Source: Lachnospiraceae bacterium
Lineage (GTDB): Bacteria; Bacillota; Clostridia; Lachnospirales; Lachnospiraceae
Assembly: GCA_017476305.1 (NCBI GenBank)
Contig: JAFVAA010000427.1
Coordinates: forward strand, 1-5,807
Direction of reading: 5' to 3'
Length of the DNA stretch: 5,807 nucleotides
The translations under genes were made by a program, and so were the position numbers. Numbering within the stretch: position 1 is the first letter of the stretch; each line of letters begins with the position of its first letter. The notes beneath the pieces were generated by a model, which saw only the letters and a program-made list of their open reading frames with translations, did not search any database and was not told the DNA's origin. Below are positions 1 through 5,110 of this stretch, in pieces.

Positions 1-855
1 AAATACCGGTGACAGGTACAGATACGATAATATGTTGATTCTTGAAGCAATGTAGTCTTCTTTTTTTGTCATAGAAACCCCAACACCGGCAATATACGCA
101 CCTGTAATATCTGCTACACCGAAATATTCCTCTGACACATAAGCCATAAGTACACAAAAAGTCAGGGCTATAATAGAATACCTGCGAAGCCCGACATCTG
201 ACTTGCTGCACCATAAATCAAATAATTTTCGAAATAAGAAAATGACAATCATCACAAAAACAAAGTATCCTATAATTTTTAAGAATGTCATACTTATTTT
301 TACAGATTCATCTGCCATACTAGAAATAATAGTAAGTGCAATGATTCCTAATACATCATCAATAACGGCAGCTCCCAAAATTGTATTACCGGAATGCGTG
401 TTAAGTTTCCCGATTTCTTTCAAAGTTTCTACCGTAATGCTGACGGAAGTAGCTGTCAAAATTACTCCTATAAATATATTTTGCAGGAATAGGCTGCACT
501 GTACATCAGATGCTATTATCCCCCTCCGGTTGAAGAAAAAAGCCACCAAAAATCCTCCGGCAAGCGGCACAAGCACACCAATCAGTGCAATAATAAAGGA
601 TGCCATTCCTGCTTTTTTTAATTCATGAACATCTGTCTCCATTCCTGCACAAAACATCAGTACAATAACACCTATTTCTGCTGTCTGAACCAGAAAATCA
701 CTCTGACCGATTAAATTCAGCATACCGGGACCAAGGATCAATCCCGCAAGCAACGCACCTACTACCTGCGGCATATAGAATCTTCTTGTAAAAATCCCCA
801 AAAGTTTCGTACTAAACAGAATCAGTCCAATATCTAACAAATATCCAGCTGTCAT
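1..855 (-). CDS. CPA2-family Na+(K+)/H+ antiporter, C-terminus cut by window edge
   Basis: Membrane exchanger of the monovalent cation:proton antiporter-2 family (NapA/KefB/GerN-like), moving Na+ or K+ against H+ across the cytoplasmic membrane. The frame is open from an ATG at 855 to base 1 (285 residues, no stop reached); the family usually has about 380-400, so roughly the last quarter is missing. Hydrophobic helices run throughout. Typical motifs are visible: the P-Q-V-V-G-A-L-L-A-G segment near residues 29-38, L-G-P-G at 41-44, T-A-T-S-V-S-I-T-V at 134-142, and A-A-V-I-D-D-V-L-G at 162-170. The paired aspartates D166-D167 match the ion-binding DD of electrogenic NapA/NhaA-type exchangers. 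An in-frame TAA six codons upstream leaves ATG 855 as the only start; its ribosome binding site is either AGGGTGAT directly before it or AGGAG 14 bases away. It is the last visible gene of the kinase-regulator operon. Ion choice cannot be read from the sequence. Confidence 0.93.
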   Translation of the reverse strand, partial: MTAGYLLDIGLILFSTKLLGIFTRRFYMPQVVGALLAGLILGPGMLNLIGQSDFLVQTAEIGVIVLMFCAGMETDVHELKKAGMASFIIALIGVLVPLAGGFLVAFFFNRRGIIASDVQCSLFLQNIFIGVILTATSVSITVETLKEIGKLNTHSGNTILGAAVIDDVLGIIALTIISSMADESVKISMTFLKIIGYFVFVMIVIFLFRKLFDLWCSKSDVGLRRYSIIALTFCVLMAYVSEEYFGVADITGAYIAGVGVSMTKKEDYIASRINILSYLYLSPVF

Positions 856-934
856 ATCACCCTGCTCTTCTCCTTAATCTAGTATTTTTCATGGTATGTT
901 CACAAATGAAAACCTATTATTTCGTGACATTTCC

Positions 935-1087
935 TTAATTCATCTCATGATTTCTTATGGTCTTTTCGGCTCTTTGCGATCTGATTTCATCCCATCTCCC
1001 TTGATGGATCAGCCACTTGAAAAGCAGACCAATCGGACCGCTAAAAACAAGCACAGACAGTAAGACTGCTGCCATTATCTGCTCCAT
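935..1087 (-). CDS. Small single-helix membrane protein (50 aa) between response regulator and antiporter
   Basis: A 50-residue protein, not recognised by name. It starts M-E-Q-I-M-A-A-V and has one hydrophobic helix at about residues 4-27 containing S-G-P-I-G, then a basic/acidic, probably cytoplasmic tail (about 28-50) rich in R, K, E and Q. The ribosome binding site GGAGG with an 8-base spacer is excellent, and its first G is the last base of the response regulator's TAG, so translation is probably coupled. Only 12 bases separate the two genes; the antiporter starts 79 bases downstream. Size and position recall small subunits of ion pumps such as KdpF, but I see no clear sequence match; an accessory or regulatory subunit of the antiporter is an inference. 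The perfect ribosome binding site and tight fit in the operon make it a real gene in my view. Confidence 0.75.
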   Translation of the reverse strand: MEQIMAAVLLSVLVFSGPIGLLFKWLIHQGRWDEIRSQRAEKTIRNHEMN

Positions 1088-1099
1088 ATTTTTTACCTC

Positions 1100-1790
1100 C
1101 TATCCCATCCGGTATCCAACACCTAATTCATTAAATATGTATAAATTTGCCCCCGGTTTTTCTCCTAATTTTTTACGGATATTTGCCATATTCACCTGAA
1201 GTTTTTTAATACTTCCTTCATCTGATAATATCCATATCTGCCGTATAATTTCATCATACGTTAAAAGCTTTCCCGAATTTTTAGCAAGTAAGGCTAAAAT
1301 GCTGAACTCCGTGCGTGTGATGTACTTCCTTTTTTTCCTTAAATACCTGTCTGGATGCAAAATCTATCTGTAATCCTCCTAACACATACTGTTCACTCCT
1401 GTTTTCCCCATATTGAATAAGATTTTGATTTCTGAAAACGGAACGGATCCTCGCTAAAAGTTCTTCTGTTCCAAAAGGTTTCGTAATATAATCATTCGCT
1501 CCTTCATCAAGAGCCATCACTTTGTCCATTTCTCCGCCTCTGGCTGATAATACAATAATCGGAAGTAATGATTGTTTACGAACCACACGGATTACTTCCA
1601 TTCCATCAGCATCAGGAAGTCCCAGGTCCAATATTACCAAATCCGGACAATGCGACATGAGCATCATGAGTCCATCCCGCATGCCATTTGCATAAATCGT
1701 CTGATAACCATTTGCTTCCAATCTTGCCTTTATAAAATTCACGATGTTTATTTCATCTTCTATTAGTAAAATTTTATATTTATTTGCCAT
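1100..1790 (-). pseudogene. KdpE/OmpR-type response regulator, frameshifted at an A7 run
   Basis: Two-component response regulator: a receiver domain followed by an OmpR/PhoB winged-helix DNA-binding domain. The first frame (1790 down to 1281) carries the receiver, with acidic pocket E11-D12, phosphoacceptor D55 in I-L-D-L-G-L-P-D, S82 and K104 (T-K-P-F). It then continues out of frame to a TAA at 1281. The winged helix lies in another frame, readable to a TAG at 1100: T-R-T-E-F-S-I-L-A-L-L-A-K, then L-T-Y-D-E-I, and the C-terminal G-V-G-Y-R. The frames meet at seven A (1330-1336 on this strand); removing one A gives an intact 229-residue protein, close to KdpE's 225. The start ATG at 1790 has GGAGG six bases upstream and lies 31 bases after the kinase stop. 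Either a sequencing/assembly indel or a genuine inactivating mutation. It presumably receives phosphate from the kinase encoded just upstream. Confidence 0.9.
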
Positions 1791-1821
1791 CCTCTACCTC
1801 CACCGCAACTAAGGAAATCCA

Positions 1822-2919
1822 TCATAATACAAAGCGAAAACTGCATCCTTTCGGACTCAGATTCTTTGCAAAAAACTCTCCATGATGTGCTTCAATAATT
1901 GCTGCACAAACATACATTCCAATTCCCATATTAAATCTGTTTCCATCTATCGGCCGGACATTCTTTTCATCCTGCCCATATATTTTTCTGTATCCCCCCA
2001 CACTTACTTTCTTTTCAATAATTTCTTTAAAAAGCCTCTTCAAAATATCATCTGGTATTCCACACCCATCATCCACAATTTCAAAAGAAACCTTATCACC
2101 AAATTTGCAAACAGTAATGCATATTGCCTGCATTCCTACTGCATGCTGAACTGCATTCTCCAATATATTCAGTATTACCTGCTCTATCAGAATCGGATCG
2201 ACCTTTATACTTAAAAAAGCATCCGGAAGAGAAAGAGATATCTCCTGATCCTGATACCTTCTCTTAAACTTTTCCAGTACAACATCAATCAATTCTTCCA
2301 CAGATGTTTCAACGATCTGTAAATTCAATCTGCCACCTTCAATTTTGGTAACAGAAAGCAAATTTCCGACCATATTTGTAAGCCACTCTGAATCTTCCCT
2401 GATTCCCATAAGCAGCTGCTCCTTTTTCTGATCTGTCAGGGCATCTGCACATTCTAGCAGAGTGGAACTGCTTCCATAAATAGATGTCAGCGGTGTCCTG
2501 ATATCATGTGAAACTGCCCTCAGGAGATTTGCACGAATACGTTCCGTCTCTATCTCTCTCTTTTTCTGTTCATGCCTCTTTATCTGAGTCGTCATAGTAC
2601 TTGTCATAATGGTAACAATCAGCATAATAATGGCAGAAAGCAGGTTTTCAGAAATTGTAAAATTGAACCGGAAATGCGGAAATGTAAATGCATAATTTAC
2701 AGCCAATACACTGATTGAAGAGGCGAAAACACCTAAAAAATAACCTGTTGTAAATCTTGATACCAAAAATACTGCCAATGTAAAGAACATCGGTATTAAT
2801 GGCTGTATATTTAAAATCTGTTGAAATACAAGACAGATTCCAAAAAACAGGATCAAAATCAGGATGGTGATTCCTATTTCCCTTCCCATGTTCCATCCTT
2901 TTTCCAACTTCTTTTTCAT
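1822..2919 (-). CDS. KdpD-like sensor histidine kinase (DUF4118, HisKA, HATPase_c)
   Basis: Membrane sensor histidine kinase of 365 residues, resembling the C-terminal half of KdpD. Four closely spaced hydrophobic segments (about residues 13-110) fit the DUF4118 membrane domain. A HisKA domain follows, with phosphoacceptor H138 in S-H-D-I-R-T-P-L. The ATPase domain has an N box with E254-N255 (N-I-L-E-N-A-V-Q-H-A) and a G1 box D-D-G-C-G-I-P (283-289). The last glycine box is divergent, M-G-I-G-M at 331-335 instead of G-T-G-L-G-L. The N-terminal KdpD and Usp domains of full KdpD (about 890 residues) are absent. I chose the ATG at 2919, 13 codons inside the longest frame: GGAGGG sits 8 bases before it, and the earlier ATG lies upstream of the predicted transcription start. 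It is first in the operon; the response regulator follows 31 bases after its TGA. The signal is unknown; K+, Na+ or turgor would fit family and context. Confidence 0.93.
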   Translation of the reverse strand: MKKKLEKGWNMGREIGITILILILFFGICLVFQQILNIQPLIPMFFTLAVFLVSRFTTGYFLGVFASSISVLAVNYAFTFPHFRFNFTISENLLSAIIMLIVTIMTSTMTTQIKRHEQKKREIETERIRANLLRAVSHDIRTPLTSIYGSSSTLLECADALTDQKKEQLLMGIREDSEWLTNMVGNLLSVTKIEGGRLNLQIVETSVEELIDVVLEKFKRRYQDQEISLSLPDAFLSIKVDPILIEQVILNILENAVQHAVGMQAICITVCKFGDKVSFEIVDDGCGIPDDILKRLFKEIIEKKVSVGGYRKIYGQDEKNVRPIDGNRFNMGIGMYVCAAIIEAHHGEFFAKNLSPKGCSFRFVL

Positions 2920-2941
2920 TGATAACACCCTCCATTGTCGA

Positions 2942-2950
2942 ATTATATCA
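2942..2950 (-). promoter_or_regulatory. Extended -10 promoter of the kinase-regulator-antiporter operon
   Basis: The minus strand reads TGATATAAT: a perfect TATAAT at 2947-2942 with the TGn extension before it. No good -35 box lies 16-18 bases upstream (CCGTAT at 17), which is usual for extended -10 promoters. Transcription would start about 7 bases downstream, near 2935, giving a leader of under 20 bases that contains GGAGGG and supports the kinase start at 2919. Confidence 0.65.
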
Positions 2951-2989
2951 TAGCCCATTCCTTTATACGGCTAAGATATGGTAAAGAAA

Positions 2990-3036
2990 TGCAGTATCTA
3001 TTCCGTCAACCCTGAACAGATACGAAATAGACTGCA
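2990..3036 (-). other. Hairpin upstream of the kinase operon, possible second terminator
   Basis: TGCAGT (3036-3031) pairs with ACTGCA (2995-2990), and CTATTTCG (3030-3023) pairs with CGGAATAG (3005-2998), leaving a two-base AT bulge and a 17-base loop. The single imperfect pair is G-U only in the minus-strand RNA, so the fold fits a minus-strand transcript. It lies just past the U-run of the yitT-family terminator and is followed by ATTTCTTT, so it could be a tandem terminator. A competing six-base pairing, GTATCT with AGATAC, is possible within the same stretch. Confidence 0.45.
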
Positions 3037-3039
3037 CAT

Positions 3040-3115
3040 AAAAAAAGGTCACATTTTGAAATTTTTCGCACCTACGCACTTTGTGCGGCGATAAATTTCA
3101 TAAAATGCAACCCTT
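3040..3115 (-). terminator. Strong composite rho-independent terminator after the YitT-family gene
   Basis: On the minus strand, AAGG (3115-3112) pairs with CCTT (3048-3045), CATTTT (3107-3102) with AAAATG (3057-3052), and GAAATTT (3099-3093) with AAATTTC (3064-3058). The apex holds a further CGCAC/GTGCG stem (3087-3083 with 3079-3075) around a three-base loop. A run of seven T (3046-3040) follows. The base of the stem begins 7 bases after the TAG at 3123, the expected place for the terminator of that gene. Confidence 0.8.
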
Positions 3116-3122
3116 CAAAATC

Positions 3123-4007
3123 CTACTCCTTATTTAATACCCGGATATCCTTTTTCTTGATATGCCTGCCTATGATTTCCGATACATCACTGACTGTAAT
3201 GAACGCACTTCCATCCACAGACTGAATCATCTGCTTTAGCTGAAACAGCTCGAACCGGCTGATCACACAGTAAAGGACTACTTTTTTTCCACTGACAAGC
3301 CCCTCTCCTTCAAGGATTGTAACCGTCCGGCCCAGCTCCTTATAAATATTTTCCGCAATCACTTTCCCCTCATCCGTAATGATCATTATAGCTTTTGCCT
3401 GATCTAACCCAGTTTCCACATAATCCATAATTCTTGAAGTCACGATATAGGTAAGCAGGCTGTACATCACCCGGTCTATTCCAAAAACAAAGCCTGCAAT
3501 ACTGTAGACCACTACATTGATGATCAAAACGGTCCGCCCCACTTGAAAATGAAACTTCCGGTTCAACAAAATAGCGATCGTCTCGGTTCCATCCAGGCAC
3601 CCGCCGGCCCGGATCACCATGCCTACCCCTGCTCCTAAGATCACTCCGCCAAAGCAAACTGCCAAAAGATACTCCTGCGTCACATCCCCTAACGGTGCAA
3701 AGACCTCTAAAAAAGCGGAAAATACTGCCATCGCATACAATGCTTTTCCGATGAACGTAATCCCCATCTTTTTCGTTCCCAGCAGCAAAAACGGAGCATT
3801 TAATACTATGGTCAATATGCTGAGCGGAACACCTGCGACCTGATGGATCATAATGCCTACGCCAATCAGACCACCATCTAGGATCGTGCAGGGAACCAAA
3901 AATTCTTCAATCGAAAAAGCGGCAAGTATGGATCCGATGGTCAGCATGAAAAAATCAAGTAAATATCCTAATAATCTGTCCTTCCTCATCCATGTTCTTC
4001 CTGTCAT
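3123..4007 (-). CDS. YitT-family membrane protein (DUF161 + DUF2179)
   Basis: Integral membrane protein of 294 residues, the usual length for the YitT family. Hydrophobic helices lie at about residues 14-36, 45-60, 62-77, 84-103, 112-133 and 157-176. The conserved family loop appears as G-G-C-L-D-G-T-E at 135-142, where most members have G-G-S-T-G-G-T-D. The C-terminal soluble domain (about 203-284) is DUF2179, an ACT-like fold, including G-R-T-V-T-I-L-E-G-E-G at 226-236. The biochemical role of the family is not settled; transport has been suggested. The ATG at 4007 has GGAG six bases upstream. It seems to be transcribed alone: a hairpin at 4059-4094 lies before it and a strong terminator after it. 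I saw no convincing promoter in the 128 bases upstream. Confidence 0.93.
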   Translation of the reverse strand: MTGRTWMRKDRLLGYLLDFFMLTIGSILAAFSIEEFLVPCTILDGGLIGVGIMIHQVAGVPLSILTIVLNAPFLLLGTKKMGITFIGKALYAMAVFSAFLEVFAPLGDVTQEYLLAVCFGGVILGAGVGMVIRAGGCLDGTETIAILLNRKFHFQVGRTVLIINVVVYSIAGFVFGIDRVMYSLLTYIVTSRIMDYVETGLDQAKAIMIITDEGKVIAENIYKELGRTVTILEGEGLVSGKKVVLYCVISRFELFQLKQMIQSVDGSAFITVSDVSEIIGRHIKKKDIRVLNKE

Positions 4008-4058
4008 CTACTGCTCCTTTTTTCTTGATTTTCTTTTTTCATAAACGAAATGAAGCAA

Positions 4059-4094
4059 GACATCCCGCTCTACAGCCATGTAAAACGGGATGTC
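4059..4094 (-). terminator. Inverted repeat after the small-protein cluster, likely terminator
   Basis: A perfect nine-base stem, GACATCCCG with CGGGATGTC (4094-4086 and 4067-4059), encloses a second TACA/TGTA stem with a four-base loop and 3x3 internal loop. It lies 41 bases after the stop of the last small gene and 51 bases before the YitT-family start. The following bases on the minus strand (TTGCTTCATTTCG) are U-rich but not a clean U-run, so termination may be partial; the other strand has only AGTTTT. Confidence 0.5.
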
Positions 4095-4135
4095 AGTTTT
4101 CCCTGTGTCATACCCCCTCATTCCATAGGACCTGC

Positions 4136-4288
4136 CTAGTCATATAACGAAATTCCAAAGCGAATCTTTCTATATATCTTATAGAAAATCACTCCGACCA
4201 TACCGGCTGCTGTTCCCACTACAACAAGCACTCCCATGAGCCAATGATTCCGACCAGAATCCATGTGAGAATATTCAATTTTCGCCAC
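4136..4288 (-). CDS. Small single-helix membrane protein (about 50 aa), third of a three-gene cluster
   Basis: Not recognised. One hydrophobic helix, W-L-M-G-V-L-V-V-V-G-T-A-A-G-M-V-G-V, is followed by a strongly basic juxtamembrane stretch (Y-K-I-Y-R-K-I-R), so the C-terminus is probably cytoplasmic. I chose the GTG at 4288, giving 50 residues, because AAAGGA sits five bases before it. ATG 4264 (42 residues), ATG 4303 and ATG 4321 are in frame but have weaker or badly spaced ribosome binding sites. From GTG 4288 the gene overlaps the end of the preceding 46-residue gene by 14 bases, which implies coupled translation. The TAG stop is followed by a probable terminator hairpin at 4059-4094. No function can be assigned. 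Confidence 0.6.
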   Translation of the reverse strand: MAKIEYSHMDSGRNHWLMGVLVVVGTAAGMVGVIFYKIYRKIRFGISLYD

Positions 4289-4415
4289 CTTCTTCCTTTC
4301 CATCTGACTTTCTGCTGTCAACTGTATTATCTACATTACTCATACGATAGCTCCAGACACAAACTCCCAGAAGAAGGATTCCAATCATTACAGAAAAAAC
4401 AATTTTTGTTGTCAT
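4275..4415 (-). CDS. Small membrane-anchored protein (46 aa), second of the cluster
   Basis: Not recognised. A 46-residue protein beginning M-T-T-K-I-V-F-S-V-M, with one hydrophobic segment at about residues 4-22 and then a hydrophilic tail rich in S, D, K, E and G ending G-G-E-N. It could be a one-helix anchor or an uncleaved signal peptide with a short outer tail. An in-frame TGA three codons before the ATG at 4415 fixes the start. The ribosome binding site is GAAAGGA (4431-4425), nine bases upstream. It lies 61 bases after the 159-residue gene and overlaps the following gene. A hairpin at 4439-4471 precedes it and could affect its translation. The start, ribosome binding site and overlap support a real gene, but there is no homology I can name. 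Confidence 0.62.
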   Translation of the reverse strand: MTTKIVFSVMIGILLLGVCVWSYRMSNVDNTVDSRKSDGKEEGGEN

Positions 4416-4424
4416 ATCTAATCA

Positions 4425-4471
4425 TCCTTTCCTTTTCGTTCAGAAAGGATTCTGTATGTTTCCTTCCTGAA
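4425..4471 (-). promoter_or_regulatory. Alternative hairpins able to hide the ribosome binding site of the 46-aa gene
   Basis: In the minus-strand RNA, TTCAGGAAGGA (4471-4461) pairs with TCCTTTCTGAA (4449-4439) over 11 positions, one of them G-U, around an 11-base loop. No U-run follows, so it is not an ordinary terminator. The arm TCCTTTC (4449-4443) is also fully complementary to the ribosome binding site GAAAGGA (4431-4425), with an 11-base loop. The two folds exclude each other, which is the layout of a translational switch. Whether it acts as one is inference; purine-rich stretches can give such pairings by chance. Confidence 0.35.
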
Positions 4472-4476
4472 CATAG

Positions 4477-4956
4477 TTACATATCAAAATGTTCGTCAGA
4501 AAGGAATACATCTATTTTCTCACCATTTTTATGATGAATATATTTTATAATAAACCATAGGCTAAAAAAAACGGAAATTCCTAAAATAATAAAAGTCCGC
4601 ATCCAATAAAACAATAATCTCAAAATCACGCCAGAAAATCCAGAAATAATATGATTTTCCTGACCAATCCGGCGATTTTGTTTATAAGAGTACGATTTTC
4701 CTTTAACAATATGAATCCGTCTGTCAATCTTTTCTATACTCCTGCCTATTTCTATGTCATCACGTGTTGAAGACCGGATTCCTGCTGTAAGAACAGTCTG
4801 GCTGTCATCATCTGGCCGACCGGAGGATATTGTATATAAAATGCGAGACTGTTTCTTTACCGGATTATTTCCGTTTGGAACAGAAAAGATTTCTGCCATA
4901 AATAAAAGAAATATAAACAGATAAGGAAATGTCCGTTTATAAAAATGCCCCGACAC
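4477..4956 (-). CDS. Unrecognised membrane protein (159 aa), first of a small membrane protein cluster
   Basis: Not recognised. The frame is open from 5028, but I place the start at GTG 4956 because GGAGGTGAT (4968-4960), a full anti-16S match, sits just before it. From there the protein opens M-S-G-H-F-Y-K-R-T-F followed by a hydrophobic stretch (about residues 11-26) like a signal peptide or membrane anchor. A polar region of about 80 residues follows, with R-P-D-D-D-S, S-S-T-R-D-D and several basic patches, probably outside the membrane. A second membrane helix lies at about 121-140 (F-I-I-L-G-I-S-V-F-F-S-L-W), then a short tail I-H-H-K-N-G-E-K ending D-E-H-F-D-M. Two small membrane protein genes follow on the same strand, so the three are probably one transcript. 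It lies 154 bases after the Na+/Ca2+ exchanger. Confidence 0.72.
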   Translation of the reverse strand: MSGHFYKRTFPYLFIFLLFMAEIFSVPNGNNPVKKQSRILYTISSGRPDDDSQTVLTAGIRSSTRDDIEIGRSIEKIDRRIHIVKGKSYSYKQNRRIGQENHIISGFSGVILRLLFYWMRTFIILGISVFFSLWFIIKYIHHKNGEKIDVFLSDEHFDM

Positions 4957-4959
4957 AAT

Positions 4960-4968
4960 ATCACCTCC
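4960..4968 (-). promoter_or_regulatory. Ribosome binding site that sets the GTG start of the 159-aa gene
   Basis: The minus strand reads GGAGGTGAT followed by ATT and GTG, leaving seven bases between GGAGG and the GTG at 4956. The two adjacent ATG codons at 5028-5023, which would add 24 residues, have no comparable site, and the extension is polar and would bury the signal-like segment. Confidence 0.75.
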
Positions 4969-5074
4969 ATTCCAAATAAACTTCTCTCTTTTCTGTCTAT
5001 GGCCAATATTTCCCAAATACTGCATCACTCTGCATTACATCTATTTTTGCACAATATCATTAAAAATTCAATAC

Positions 5075-5104
5075 AAAAAAGATAGGCTGTATATATACTT
5101 TTTT
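5075..5104 (-). terminator. Weak AT-rich hairpin after the Na+/Ca2+ exchanger
   Basis: AAAAAAG (5104-5098) pairs with CTTTTTT (5081-5075), with some further A-T pairing inside a 16-base loop. It begins 7 bases after the exchanger's TGA, and its 3' arm doubles as the U-run, a layout usable in both directions. The stem is almost all A-T, so efficiency is doubtful. Downstream, TTGAAT and AAAAAT spaced 17 bases apart form only a weak promoter candidate for the small-protein cluster. Confidence 0.4.
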
Positions 5105-5110
5105 ATAAGA

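Noticed and set aside
203..628. 141-codon open frame on the plus strand
   Set aside because: It lies wholly inside the antiporter on the other strand, which has clear family motifs. It is an antisense shadow with low-complexity content and no good ribosome binding site.
886..912. Seven-base inverted repeat TTTTCAT/ATGAAAA between the 50-aa gene and the antiporter
   Set aside because: The stem is AT-only apart from one pair, the loop is 13 bases and no U-run follows; this is expected by chance. A weak TTGTGA/TAGATT promoter candidate in the same gap is also too poor to call.
1324..1345. Programmed -1 frameshift at A-AAA-AAG in the response regulator
   Set aside because: A -1 slip gives a product that stops within about a dozen codons. 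Reaching the winged-helix frame needs +1 or -2, for which there is no stop codon or other known signal.
2648..2935. 95-codon minus-strand frame inside the kinase start region
   Set aside because: It overlaps the kinase in another frame, and its product is the out-of-frame reading of the DUF4118 helices. The kinase frame has the domain matches.
3370..3657. 95-codon minus-strand frame inside the YitT-family gene
   Set aside because: Arginine- and tryptophan-rich out-of-frame translation of the conserved YitT reading frame; no independent ribosome binding site.
4008..4135. Promoter for the YitT-family gene
   Set aside because: The best candidate, CTGACA with TGTAGA 16 bases on, matches the -10 consensus at only three positions and lies within the inverted repeat; not callable by eye.
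4244..4534. 96-codon plus-strand frame across the small-gene cluster
   Set aside because: It runs antisense to three minus-strand genes that have good ribosome binding sites, and its own product is low complexity with no domain I recognise.
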